Counted from the first letter of the stretch, positions 52,159 through 60,916 are shown. The stretch: DNA of 64,000 nt from CAVVMA01 sp963830715 (GCA_963830715.1 CAWHNS010000021.1:124001-188000); one strand, 5' to 3'. Translations and numbers: made by a program. The notes: generated by a model not told the origin, from the letters alone.

Positions 52159-53496
52159 TCAGTAGTTCACAAGGCCGATGAACACGTCGGCGACATTAGT
52201 GCCTGTGGCCCCGGTGACCAGCAAATCGCCGATCGCTTCAAAGACCCGATACGAGTCGTTAAGTCGTAGCGCTTTTTCGGGGTCCACCCCCGACGCGATC
52301 GCGCGCGACGCGGTGTCGGGATAGGCAAACGCGCCGGCTGCGCAAGTCGGCCCGTCGATTCCGTCGGTACCGGCGAACAGGACGGCGACTCGCCGATCGC
52401 GGCCGATTCCGGCGAGCTCCAACGCCGCCGCGAGCGCGCACTGCTGAGCGCGTCCGCCGCGTCCGGCGCCGCTGACCGTCACGATCGGCTCGCCGCCCGC
52501 CAGCACGCATAGCCGCTCGTGGCGGATCGCGCACAGATGGGCCGCGAGCGATCGGCCGAGCTCGTCGGCCTCGCCGCGGAGATCGCGCCAGCGATCGACC
52601 GCATAGCCGAGCGCCCGCGCCGTAAGCTCCGCGCCGCCAAGCGCGGTCGCGTTGTCGCCGATTATCACGCTGGTCACGCGTCCGAGCGTCGGGTCGCCGG
52701 GTTTGACCGTCTCGTCGATTTGTCCAGCCGCCCCCGCTTCCAGATGCTCTCGCACCGGCTCGGGCGTTCGGCCCCAGACTCCCGGATGGCGCTTGAGCAC
52801 GCCGACCGCCTCGCTGTAGGTCGTCGGGTCAGGTGCGGCGATTCCCGATCCGATGGTCGCAAGATCGTTGCCGGTCACATCGGAGATGATCAGGCTCAGA
52901 ACGTCCGCCCGGGGGTCGATCGCGCGCAGAAGACGCCCTCCCTTGATCGCCGAGATATGCTTGCGCACCAGATTGAATTCCCGAATCGAAGCTCCCGCGC
53001 GGAGCAATGCCGCCGTCACCGCAATTTTGTCGTCGAGCGTGATCGATCCGGCCGGTAGCGCCAGCATCGCCGAGGCGCCGCCGCTTATCGCGATCAGAAA
53101 TAGATGGCCGGGGCCGGGCTTTCTCGCCAGGTCGAGGGCGGCGCGGGCGGCCCGAACCGAGGACGCGTCGGGAATCGGATGCGACGCCTCCAGCATTTCG
53201 ATACGCGAGACCACGGGCGATTCCAAAGCCGACGCGGCCGTGTTCGGAAGCACGGCGACACCGCCGGCCAGCTTGGACCCCAACGATCGCTCCAGTGCCG
53301 ATGCCATCCCGAGCGCGGCCTTGCCAACCGCAAGCAGGTAAACGCTGCGGGATTTGGCAATAATTTCCGGCACGCGTTCGGCGCCCTCGGTCGTCCCGGC
53401 GAGCGCGCGATCAACGAGGTGCTGCGGCTCGACAGCGTTGAGGGCGCCCCGAAAGATGAGATCGAGGTCGCGGCGAGTATCGCTTGAGGCGGCCAT
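52159..53496 (-). CDS. Glycerate 2-kinase (DUF4147/MOFRL family)
   Basis: Enzymes of this family phosphorylate glycerate to 2-phosphoglycerate. The 445-residue protein has an N-terminal DUF4147 region (LLAVGKAALGMASALERSLG and LIAISGGASAMLALPAGSIT) and a C-terminal MOFRL domain (CVLAGGEPIVTVSGAGRGGR followed by FAGTDGIDGPTCAAGAFA). Length is normal. The stop lies eight bases before the isocitrate dehydrogenase start, so they form an operon linking glycerate use to central carbon flow. Confidence 0.9.
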   Translation of the reverse strand: MAASSDTRRDLDLIFRGALNAVEPQHLVDRALAGTTEGAERVPEIIAKSRSVYLLAVGKAALGMASALERSLGSKLAGGVAVLPNTAASALESPVVSRIEMLEASHPIPDASSVRAARAALDLARKPGPGHLFLIAISGGASAMLALPAGSITLDDKIAVTAALLRAGASIREFNLVRKHISAIKGGRLLRAIDPRADVLSLIISDVTGNDLATIGSGIAAPDPTTYSEAVGVLKRHPGVWGRTPEPVREHLEAGAAGQIDETVKPGDPTLGRVTSVIIGDNATALGGAELTARALGYAVDRWRDLRGEADELGRSLAAHLCAIRHERLCVLAGGEPIVTVSGAGRGGRAQQCALAAALELAGIGRDRRVAVLFAGTDGIDGPTCAAGAFAYPDTASRAIASGVDPEKALRLNDSYRVFEAIGDLLVTGATGTNVADVFIGLVNY

Positions 53497-53546
53497 CAGT
53501 TCTGCGTGGGTCGGCGCGGCGATTGCGTTTTGCTTCGGCTTCCGCT

Positions 53547-54296
53547 TTAAGGCGCCGAGACGGAAGGATGCAACGCCGCTTCGGTCTCGCTCTCGTCAGC
53601 CGCGGCGGCTTCGGCGAGCGCCAGCCTCAATGTTAGCCGCGAGAGTGTCGTCCGCGCCCTCAGCGTTGCGAACCTGAGCCACAGGAGCCACAGGAACAGC
53701 GCGGTGAACGCCGCGATCGACACGAGCAGCGTCGCGATCATCCGGGGATCTTCAAGGCCGTGCGAGCCCTGGCGCGTGATCAGCACCGCCGGATGGATCG
53801 TGCGCCAGAGCCGAACTGACACGATTATCACAGGTACGTCGAGCGCCCCGGCGATTCCCACCACCGCGGCCAGGCGCGCGATATCCTGGGTCGGGTCCGC
53901 CAGCCCGCGCATCAGCAGGTATCCGCCGTAGAGGAGCCACAGGATAAGCGTGGTCGTCAGGCGCGAATCCCACGTCCACCAGGCGCCCCAGATCGGCTTG
54001 GCCCAGATCGATCCGGTTACCAGGACCAGCGTGCAGAAGACCATCCCGCACTCCGCGGCGGCATATCCCAGGTCGTCCCAGACATCGTGGCCCATCCAGA
54101 GGTAGAAGACCCCGCAAATCGCGACCAGGCCGAACGCAGCGAATGCGACCCACGCGCAGGGCACATGGAAATAGAAGATGCGCTGCACGATTCCCTGATC
54201 GGCCTCGGTCGGCACAACCACAAACACCATGAACAGCGCGGCGAGCATCAGCGCGCCCGTCGCCCCTCCCAGCCAGATTCCTTTTGCCCTCTTCAT
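53547..54296 (-). CDS. ccmC: Haem exporter/lyase component CcmC
   Basis: CcmC is the membrane protein that presents haem to CcmE in system I cytochrome c maturation. The 249-residue protein has six helices and the tryptophan-rich WGAWWTWDSRLTTTLILWLL motif near residue 110, with flanking histidines in FYFHVPCAWVAF and WRTIHPAVL. A Ser/Glu-rich C-terminal tail of about 45 residues is extra. It follows ccmB by 13 bases. Confidence 0.93.
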   Translation of the reverse strand: MKRAKGIWLGGATGALMLAALFMVFVVVPTEADQGIVQRIFYFHVPCAWVAFAAFGLVAICGVFYLWMGHDVWDDLGYAAAECGMVFCTLVLVTGSIWAKPIWGAWWTWDSRLTTTLILWLLYGGYLLMRGLADPTQDIARLAAVVGIAGALDVPVIIVSVRLWRTIHPAVLITRQGSHGLEDPRMIATLLVSIAAFTALFLWLLWLRFATLRARTTLSRLTLRLALAEAAAADESETEAALHPSVSAP

Positions 54297-54309
54297 CGCG
54301 GAAACCGCC

Positions 54310-54982
54310 TCAGTCTTCTCCCATCACGTATTCGAACAAAAGATATCCGCAAGCCACAAACAGCGCGTCGAACGCGATCAGGATCTTGATCCATTCCGCG
54401 AAGGCCGCGAAGGGCGCGCCCGCGAGCGCTGCGGCGCTCGCCTTCACACCCGCAATCAGCGCCGGGACATACATCGGCACGGCCAGCAGCGGCAGCAAGA
54501 GATCGCCCGCGCGGATGCGCCCCGAGATCGCGCCGAGCAGCGTGGCGAGCGCGGCAAAGCCGAGCGCGCCGAGAAGAATAACCGGGGCAAGGCGCGCCAC
54601 TCGCAGGTCGAAGTCCCGGTTGAAGAAGAGCACCATCATCGCGATCGCCGCCACTTCCGCGACAGTCATGAAGACGAACGACGCGGCGAGCTTCGCCAGA
54701 TAGATGGTCGAACGGCTCGACCGGGCTTACCACGAGCGCCCGGATGCAGCCGTTGTCGCGCTCCGACGAGAGCGCGCGGGTCGCGCCCAGCGTCCCAGAG
54801 AAAACCATCGCGACCCACAGCGCGCCGGCAGCCGGCTCGGCTGCTTGCGTGCCTGCGGCCGGCAGCGCGAACACCAGCACGATCAGGATCAACAGCGACA
54901 GCCCGACGAGCGCGACCGTGCTGAGGCCGCTTCGCAATTCGAGCCGCAGATCCTTGCGAACTATCGAAACCAGCCCGTTCAT
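54310..54982 (-). CDS. ccmB: Haem exporter permease CcmB, split by a frameshift
   Basis: CcmB is the permease partner of the CcmA ATPase in system I cytochrome c maturation. From ATG 54982 the first 90 residues (VRKDLRLELRSGLSTVALVG to IRALVVSPVEPFD) are typical. The rest, starting IYLAKLAASFVFMTVAEVAA, lies in another frame that ends at 54310. Removing one base near 54706 joins them into about 223 residues with six helices, the normal CcmB length. Both halves keep family sequence, so a sequencing indel is likely. No ccmA gene is present upstream, where it is usually found. Confidence 0.85.
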
Positions 54983-55088
54983 GCGCGTGATCCGCGGATC
55001 AGGCTGGCGCGATTGCCGGCAGAGCGCGCAGCGGGTTCGAGAAAGTCTGCGCCGTCCTCACGCGCCAACCGCCGGGCAGCGCCGGACT

Positions 55089-55748
55089 TCACTCACGCGT
55101 TCCCAGGTTGAAGTCGAGGGTCAGCACCTGTCCGTCTCGCTGGAGCGTGAACGGTTGACTGATCGGGGCGAGATCGGGATACCACACCTTGATCGTATAG
55201 CTGCCGAGCGGCACGCCAGTGAGCTCGTACACGCCCCGCGCATTGGCGACTGTAAAATAAGGCTCGTCCAGAACCACCACATAGGCGCTCATCTGCGCGT
55301 GCGTGTTGCAGCCGATCTGCACGATTCCGGGCCGATCGAATTCGGTAGAACGCGATTTCCCCTGCGGGTAGAGGCCGAGGTCGAATTTGTGAACCGGCGA
55401 CGCAGAAAAGACATTGTGAAAGACGGGGTCCTGGTTCGGAAAAGCGACGGTTGTACCCACCACCACGGGCAGCACATGCGGCACGAAAGCGAGATTCTTC
55501 TGGGCCATTTGCGCCCCTTCGCTTATCTTCCATTTCTCCTTTGGAATCAGATCGTGAGGGATTCCCTCCACCCACACCACGGCGTTGAGAACCTCAGGTC
55601 CCACCTTCCCGCCGATCGTCAGCGTCCCGGTAATGCTGCCGGCACCGGCGCCCGCCGCAGCAAAGCGCGGCAACGACGCCGTCACGCAAAATCCGGCCAG
55701 AAGAAGGAGCCGGCCAAGCACCCGAAGCCTTGCGTTGGAAACCCTCAT
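55089..55748 (-). CDS. Secreted cupredoxin-like protein (paralogue 2)
   Basis: The 219-residue protein has a signal peptide (LLLLAGFCVTASLPRFAAAG) and a mature domain with the putative copper ligands His in DPVFHNVFSASP and Cys, His and Met in IGCNTHAQMSAYVVV. A carboxypeptidase-regulatory-like strand pair follows (YELTGVPLGSYTIKVWYPDL). Its start overlaps the stop of paralogue 3 as ATGA. Together the pair precedes ccmB and stands opposite the bc-type operon, so a periplasmic electron-transfer role is inferred. Confidence 0.75.
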   Translation of the reverse strand: MRVSNARLRVLGRLLLLAGFCVTASLPRFAAAGAGAGSITGTLTIGGKVGPEVLNAVVWVEGIPHDLIPKEKWKISEGAQMAQKNLAFVPHVLPVVVGTTVAFPNQDPVFHNVFSASPVHKFDLGLYPQGKSRSTEFDRPGIVQIGCNTHAQMSAYVVVLDEPYFTVANARGVYELTGVPLGSYTIKVWYPDLAPISQPFTLQRDGQVLTLDFNLGTRE

Positions 55749-56551
55749 TTTCCCTCAGCGTTCATGACAAAGTTGACTTTCAGTGTGCGGCCCGGCTCGA
55801 CTCGCACTTCTTTCTCCTGCGTCCCCAACAGTTCCTGCCACAGGCGCAGCTTATAGGTTCCGGGTGGAATGTCGTCGATCTCGTAGGCGCCGTACAGGTC
55901 GGTCACCGCATGATAGGGGTTGTCGGTGACGACTATGTAGGCGTTCATCCACGAATGGACGCCGCAATTGATCCGAACCACGCCCGGATATGCGACCGGC
56001 TTGCGGACCGCCCGCCCGGGCCACAGCGCGACGTTGAAGAGAGTCTGCTGCCCAAGGATAGCATCCACGCTGTGCAAAACCGGGTCCGTGTTCTTCAGCT
56101 CGATCCATTGACCGAGGCTGATCGCCTGAACGTGCGGGACGAAGCGGCATTTCTCGTTGTCGAGCGCATAGCCCGCCTCGAGTTCTACCGCCCTGCCCTT
56201 CGTGATATTCGCCAGCGTGAGCACCGCATTGCGTAGCCCGTTTTCGGGACCTACAACGAGACTTTCATCTTCGAGGTGATCGCCGCAGACTTCCCGGTTC
56301 TTGTTTACTTCGTGAGGCGGCCTGGGCGGGACTTTTCCGGCGATCTTGACGGTCCCGACAATTTTTCCGCCGTTGCTAACCTCGATGGCTTCGTATGCCC
56401 AAGCGCGGGCCGCGCCGAGACGCATGGCCAGGGCGGCGGCGATCACCAATACGATCGCAGGCCGCGAGCGTCGGCCGCGGCCACCCGGCTTCGCTACCGC
56501 GGACGTCTCAGGTGCATCGACAAGCTCACGCATGGGCGAAAGCCTCCTCAA
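55745..56551 (-). CDS. Secreted cupredoxin-like protein (paralogue 3)
   Basis: The 268-residue protein has an extended polar N-terminus, a hydrophobic export segment (AIVLVIAAALAMRLGAARAW) and a mature domain. This has a CGDHLEDESLVVGPENGLRN stretch and probable copper ligands in DPVLHSVDAIL and INCGVHSWMNAYIVV. The C-terminal YEIDDIPPGTYKLRLWQELL segment mirrors paralogue 1 at 19210-19932 closely. It is the first gene of a leftward unit and overlaps paralogue 2. Confidence 0.75.
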   Translation of the reverse strand: MRRLSPMRELVDAPETSAVAKPGGRGRRSRPAIVLVIAAALAMRLGAARAWAYEAIEVSNGGKIVGTVKIAGKVPPRPPHEVNKNREVCGDHLEDESLVVGPENGLRNAVLTLANITKGRAVELEAGYALDNEKCRFVPHVQAISLGQWIELKNTDPVLHSVDAILGQQTLFNVALWPGRAVRKPVAYPGVVRINCGVHSWMNAYIVVTDNPYHAVTDLYGAYEIDDIPPGTYKLRLWQELLGTQEKEVRVEPGRTLKVNFVMNAEGK

Positions 56552-56974
56552 GTTCGAACCGCTCTATCGTAATCGCTCCAGGCGCCCATTGACACCGCGA
56601 CGCCGTAGACTATCATCGCAGGCGGGTGCGCGCAGAAAAACCGGGGCGCCCCGGAGCTGACCACAACCCCTCTTCGAGTCTTGGGGCTCGCGCGCATCGG
56701 GATCTTCTCGATCGTGATTTGGTACCCTTGCCCGATCTCGCCGCCTCGGCCTTTGGCTCGCCGCCTCACTTTTTGCAGAGATTGCGAATGCTGGCAACCA
56801 GACTCCCATCAATAGAAAAGACAGCCTCCGTCTTCTCGCCGGGTCTCGTGCGGTTTCCGTGCCCGGCGCTCGGCGGGCCATGGAAATCGGACAGCGGCGT
56901 GATATAGGACTTTCGAATGGCTGGGTTCATCGGGAAAGATTTATCTGCTTATCTACTGAGGAGGAAGAGATCGA
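56552..56974. other. Divergent intergenic region
   Basis: This 423-base stretch separates the leftward cupredoxin-like genes from the rightward cytochrome c-Rieske-cytochrome b operon. No convincing frame is present: open frames on both strands have no domain, signal or start context. Promoters for both directions must lie here, but no confident box pair is visible. The 60 bases before 56975 are AT-richer (GATTTATCTGCTTATCTACT). Confidence 0.5.
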
Positions 56975-57325
56975 ATGAAGGTTAGAAGCCGGCTGGCAAA
57001 GGGTATCGTAATCGGCGCGACCGCTGCCGCTCTGACGGGAGCCATCACGTCCTACGTCTGGGCCGATGGGGCAAAGGACCTTTATGACAGCAGGTGCGCT
57101 GCCTGCCACGGGCCGGGCGGAAAAGGTGACGGGCCCGCCGGCAAAATGTTGCAGCCTCCGCCGCAGGACTTTGCGACCGCGCTCAAGGGCAAGACCGACG
57201 ACTATATCAAAAAGGTAATCAAGGATGGCGGCGCGGCGAATGGAAAATCAGCAAATATGCCGCCGGCCCCGGACTTGACCGACGACCAGATCAAGTCGCT
57301 GGTCGAGTACATCAAGCATCTGTAG
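56975..57325 (+). CDS. Secreted monohaem cytochrome c
   Basis: The 116-residue protein has a signal peptide (GIVIGATAAALTGAITSYVWA) and one class I cytochrome c domain with haem motif RCAACHGPGGKGDG near residue 40. A distal Met is available in KSANMPPAPDLTDDQIKSL. It is the first gene of a unit with the Rieske protein and cytochrome b, and probably shuttles electrons from that complex. GAGGAGG ten bases before the ATG fixes the start. Confidence 0.92.
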   Translation: MKVRSRLAKGIVIGATAAALTGAITSYVWADGAKDLYDSRCAACHGPGGKGDGPAGKMLQPPPQDFATALKGKTDDYIKKVIKDGGAANGKSANMPPAPDLTDDQIKSLVEYIKHL

Positions 57326-57478
57326 AAACCCCGTTCGCGGGATTCGGGCTGAAGCAGGTTCGGGACGACCTGAGCATTCTCGCGCCGTGCGGAGGTGCGG
57401 GTCTTCCCGTCGCCGGTCAACGAAACAGGACCGGGGCAGCTTCGAACTTCGTCAATGCGAGGGCAAAGGCAGCACGCG

Positions 57479-58048
57479 ATGGGGAATGAATCTTCTGGTT
57501 CTGAGAAGCGATACGCGGCGCCGGGTGGTGAATACGTTGCCGCAAGCGAGCAGGACATCACCCGGCGCCAGTGGCTCGCGCGATTCTTCTGGGCGGCTAC
57601 TTCACTCGTTGGCGTGGGACTATCTGTGCCCGTAGTGGGCTACTTCCTCGGGCCTATTCTCAAGGCAGCTCGGCCAGCCGATGTGAAACTGGGGAGGGTT
57701 AACGATTTCCCAATCGGTGCCCCGCAGCGCGTTGAGGTCACGTTGTTCCGCGTAAGCGGCTGGGTGACCGAGCAGACGCGTGAGATTGCCTGGGTCCTGC
57801 GCAAGAGCGACGGGATCGTGGTCTTCGATCCGCACTGCACCCACCTCGGATGCGCTTACCACTGGTCTGTCGATGCCAAGCAATTCCAGTGTCCATGCCA
57901 TGACGGCAGATTCGACATCGATGGGTGCGTGGTTGGCGGCCCGCCGCCGCGGCCCCTCGATACCTATCCCTCCAAAGTACGTGACGGCGTCCTGTACGCG
58001 CTAACCAAGCCGCAGAGGAGACTCTCGTGTCGACCCGCCAAAGCCTAG
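57479..58048 (+). CDS. Rieske iron-sulfur protein of a bc-type complex
   Basis: The Rieske subunit takes an electron from quinol and passes it to a haem c. The start at 57479 gives 189 residues with a twin-arginine-like ITRRQWLARFFW lead and an uncleaved helix (SLVGVGLSVPVVGYFLG). The 2Fe-2S ligands are in CTHLGCAYHW and CPCHDGRFD. A frame extension to 57395 has no support. The stop lies inside the next gene, whose GTG start at 58027 is 22 bases upstream, so they are coupled. Confidence 0.92.
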   Translation: MGNESSGSEKRYAAPGGEYVAASEQDITRRQWLARFFWAATSLVGVGLSVPVVGYFLGPILKAARPADVKLGRVNDFPIGAPQRVEVTLFRVSGWVTEQTREIAWVLRKSDGIVVFDPHCTHLGCAYHWSVDAKQFQCPCHDGRFDIDGCVVGGPPPRPLDTYPSKVRDGVLYALTKPQRRLSCRPAKA

Positions 58049-59739
58049 CCGATTGGGTCGACGAGCGCCTTGGCACGCGCGAGATCGGGCAGGCGCTGTT
58101 CGGCCGCAAGATTCCCGAAGCCACGGGCTTGGTCAGTTGGATATACACGCTCGGCAGCGTGGTGATGTTCCTGTTCATTCTCCAGGCCGCGACCGGAACG
58201 TTCCTGGCGATGAGCTACGCGCCAAGCCCGGACCACGCCTACGACTCCGTGCGTTTTATTTCCGAACAGGCGCCCTTCGGGGCATTTCTGCGCGGGCTGC
58301 ATCACTGGGGAGCAAGCGCGATGGTTGTGGCGGTCGCCTTGCACCTGCTCACGGTGTTCCTTCTTGGGGCATACAAGTACCCGCGAGAGTTGACCTGGGT
58401 CACGGGAGTCTTCCTGTTGGTTATCGTGCTGTTCTTTGGTTTCACGGGCTATCTCCTGCCGTGGAATGAAAAGGCCTACTGGGCGACTCTGGTCGGAACC
58501 AATATCGCGCACGAAGCGCCGTTAGTCGGCCCCGCCATCGCGCAGCTGCTCAGGGGCAGCGGTGAGCTCGGAGCGCAGACGCTGACGCGTTTCTATGCGC
58601 TCCATGTGCTGTTGCTCCCGGCAGCCCTGATTGCGTTCATGGCTATCCATCTCTTCATGGTGGTCCGCCAAGGCGTCACCGCTCCTCCCGGGCGTGGTCG
58701 CCAGAGCCCGGAGGCCGACCTGGTCACGCGGCGCCGCTACGAGATGGACAAGTATCATGCGCTCAAGGAAGCCGGCGAACCGTTCTACCCATACTCGCTG
58801 GTGAAAGATGCGGCGGCGGTACTGATCGTATTTGTTGCGATCATGGTCCTTGCGTGGTGGTTCCCGGCCGAGGTCGGACAGTTTCCGGACCCAACCGACA
58901 CCAACTACAATCCGCGGCCCGAATGGTACTTTCTCTTTCTTTTCCAGTTTCTCAAATATTTTCCGGGAAGCCTCGAGCCGGTGGTGGCGGTGGTGCTCCC
59001 GTCTGTGGCGATCCTGGGTCTGCTCGTCCTTCCCTTTGTCGATCGTCGTCTGCTCAGGCATCCCCTCGATCGCCCGTTCGCATCCGTTGGCGCCTGCGCC
59101 GCCTTGTTGGGAGTTGTCTTCCTGACTATCGTCGGCGCCCGTTCCCCGCAGGTAAGCCCCTACGTTCCCGAGCCTCCGCAGGTAGCGGAGGGAGAGCGCC
59201 TCTATCGGGAACTTCATTGTGACTATTGCCACAGCATAAATGGGCAGGGCGGCGTGATTGGCCCGGATCTAGTGCTGGAAACGCACCAACAACACAGTCG
59301 GGACTGGATAGTAGACCATCTCGAGAATCCCCAGCTCGTGGTCAGCGGCAAACCCACCTCGCCGATGGGAGTACTGCCAGTTCTGCTTCCCGAACAGAGG
59401 GAGGCGCTGGCTGCCTATATCGAGGAGTTGCGGGGCGGCGGTCCCTATAGCCCGCTGGCGCCGATGCTGTTCGAGACCTACTGCATAGGATGTCACCGGT
59501 TGAACGGGCATGGCGGCACCTTCGGCCCCGACTTAAGCTCGATCGGGCTGCTGCGTAGCGAGACGTTTATCCACGAATACATCGAAGATCCCAAGGCGGT
59601 GGTCGGTAGCGCCAAGATGCCCAGTTTCCTTGCGCCGAAAGGGCCGCTGACGCATCAGTTGGTCGATGACATCGCTCGATACCTCGCGGTCCAGCGCGGT
59701 TCGGCTACTCCAAGGGAATCAACCAACTCCAGCCGATAG
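58027..59739 (+). CDS. Cytochrome b fused to a dihaem cytochrome c
   Basis: The 570-residue protein combines the whole cytochrome b core with a C-terminal dihaem cytochrome c. Haem b ligands lie in GLHHWGASAMVVAVALHLL and in LTRFYALHVLLL through FMAIHLFMV. The quinol motif PEWYFLFLFQFLKYFPG is intact near residue 298. After the last helix (about 375) come CDYCHSINGQGG near 397 and CIGCHRLNGHGG near 485. With the upstream Rieske protein it forms a compact bc1-like complex in which the usual separate cytochrome c1 is replaced by the fused domain. Confidence 0.92.
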   Translation: MSTRQSLADWVDERLGTREIGQALFGRKIPEATGLVSWIYTLGSVVMFLFILQAATGTFLAMSYAPSPDHAYDSVRFISEQAPFGAFLRGLHHWGASAMVVAVALHLLTVFLLGAYKYPRELTWVTGVFLLVIVLFFGFTGYLLPWNEKAYWATLVGTNIAHEAPLVGPAIAQLLRGSGELGAQTLTRFYALHVLLLPAALIAFMAIHLFMVVRQGVTAPPGRGRQSPEADLVTRRRYEMDKYHALKEAGEPFYPYSLVKDAAAVLIVFVAIMVLAWWFPAEVGQFPDPTDTNYNPRPEWYFLFLFQFLKYFPGSLEPVVAVVLPSVAILGLLVLPFVDRRLLRHPLDRPFASVGACAALLGVVFLTIVGARSPQVSPYVPEPPQVAEGERLYRELHCDYCHSINGQGGVIGPDLVLETHQQHSRDWIVDHLENPQLVVSGKPTSPMGVLPVLLPEQREALAAYIEELRGGGPYSPLAPMLFETYCIGCHRLNGHGGTFGPDLSSIGLLRSETFIHEYIEDPKAVVGSAKMPSFLAPKGPLTHQLVDDIARYLAVQRGSATPRESTNSSR

Positions 59740-59764
59740 CGCCAAAAGACATCTTTTCAAGAGC

Positions 59765-59800
59765 TGACGCCAAAAGCGCCACGTGAGTCAATTGGCGTCA
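59765..59800. repeat. Inverted repeat TGACGCCAA...TTGGCGTCA
   Basis: Two perfect nine-base arms (59765-59773 and 59792-59800) surround an 18-base loop, 26 bases after the cytochrome b-c stop. It could be a weak transcription stop or a regulator-binding palindrome. No T tract follows, which lowers the terminator probability. Confidence 0.5.
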
Positions 59801-59897
59801 CTGAAGAATTGTGATTCCAACATCACATTAGCTCACGAGACTCATTAGAACGCGATTCTGCGCGAGTTTCCGACCAAGCAATCGGATTGGCTCTCCA

Positions 59898-59913
59898 TGG
59901 CACATTCCGTGCA
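59898..59913 (+). promoter_or_regulatory. Candidate sigma54 (RpoN) promoter
   Basis: TGGCACATTCCGTGCA has the exact -24 element TGGCAC, a five-base spacer and GTGCA against the consensus TTGCA. The GG and GC pairs are ten bases apart, as required. It points toward the first secreted paralogue, about 320 bases downstream, which implies a long leader. No activator gene is visible nearby, and chance matches to this pattern do occur. Confidence 0.45.
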
Positions 59914-60236
59914 GATTTTCTTAACCAACGGAGAAGCAAGATTAGGTCGCCGAATGTTCTGGTATCCTCACAATATAAGTCTGGCTAATTGTTCCTTTCG
60001 TCGGGACCGCAATATCTTTGCAAGGGCGTCAGCTCGCTAAAACGAGAGTCGCAAAGAATCGAAACGGAGCGCACGCGAAGATCGATGGTTGAATTTGGTT
60101 CGCCAAGACGATAAGTGAGCGTTGTGTTGGCAGGAGATTCCGGGCACTGGGCCGATGCGCGATGCGTTCGGTTCTGCGTTCGGAAGGGCCGCGGTGTAAC
60201 CGCAAGAGTTTTTTGCGAACACGAGGGAGTACGAAG

Positions 60237-60812
60237 ATGAAAACGATTCGGGTTACCGGCATCGCACTATCGACAGTGGCGCTGCTGCTCGTGGCCATGG
60301 CGCCGCCGGCCTCGGCGGTCTGCCCCGCTAACAGCGGCAAACTGAAAGGGACTTATGCCTTCAGGCTCGGCCCCGCCAAGGGCTTTGACGCCGATCTTGC
60401 CAACAACGGCGACCCGGGCAACGTGAGCGGTGCGCCGCGTCAGGACATCCTGAGGGTTGGCGTGTTCACGTCGGACGGCTGTGGGGGCACCATCTCTTTC
60501 CCAGGGCACACGCTGGCTACGACTGATACGAATACAGGCGATACCTGGCTGATCAACTTCACCTGGACCGCCACTTACAGCCTCAATTCCGATCTCACGG
60601 GCACCCTCACCATCACCCCGGCTGCATTCGGAACATGGGTGTGCACGGACACGACCACCGGTTCCCCTGCTACCTGCACGGGCACCGAGGAGGGTCCCGA
60701 GACCTACTCCATCAGCGTCAGTTCTACCAACGGCAGGGTGGAGCTTGCCGAGACCGACAACAGCGGCGGCGGCGCAAAAATTTTCATGGTCGGCGAGGCC
60801 CTGAAGCAGTAG
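60237..60812 (+). CDS. Secreted protein of a tandem family, member 1
   Basis: The 191-residue protein has a signal peptide (GIALSTVALLLVAMAPPASA). The mature part has conserved blocks shared by all three tandem members: LKGTYAFRLGPAKGFDADLA, an NNGDPGNVSGAP turn, WTATYSLNSDLTGTLTI and a closing ETDNSGGGAKIF. Two cysteines (WVCTD and ATCTG) are 11 residues apart and probably form a disulfide loop. Predicted structure is all beta. No known family is recognised. The start at 60237 is used because the next two members begin MKMKTIR and here the first ATG is changed to ACG. Confidence 0.7.
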   Translation: MKTIRVTGIALSTVALLLVAMAPPASAVCPANSGKLKGTYAFRLGPAKGFDADLANNGDPGNVSGAPRQDILRVGVFTSDGCGGTISFPGHTLATTDTNTGDTWLINFTWTATYSLNSDLTGTLTITPAAFGTWVCTDTTTGSPATCTGTEEGPETYSISVSSTNGRVELAETDNSGGGAKIFMVGEALKQ

Positions 60813-60916
60813 GCCGGGCGCCTGGTGGCGTAGATGAAGAGCCTCTCGAAGAGCCCGATGCGACCGAGGGAAGCAGGGCATGAGCGACGAGGCCCTCGGG
60901 AGAAACACGAGGGAGC

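Larger units (their letters stand above)
59740..60236. other. Long intergenic region upstream of the secreted paralogues
   Basis: This 497-base region is AT-richer than the surrounding genes. It contains an inverted repeat at 59765-59800 and a sigma54-like promoter at 59898-59913. A 28-codon frame starting at 59953 is not convincing. No tRNA or other RNA gene is recognised. Confidence 0.6.

Noticed and set aside
56564..56907. Short frames on both strands in the divergent spacer
   Set aside because: No ribosome site, domain, signal peptide or family likeness; composition is typical of chance frames in high-GC DNA.
59953..60039. A 28-codon leader frame after the sigma54-like site
   Set aside because: It lacks a good ribosome site and recognisable peptide features, so it is not listed as a gene.
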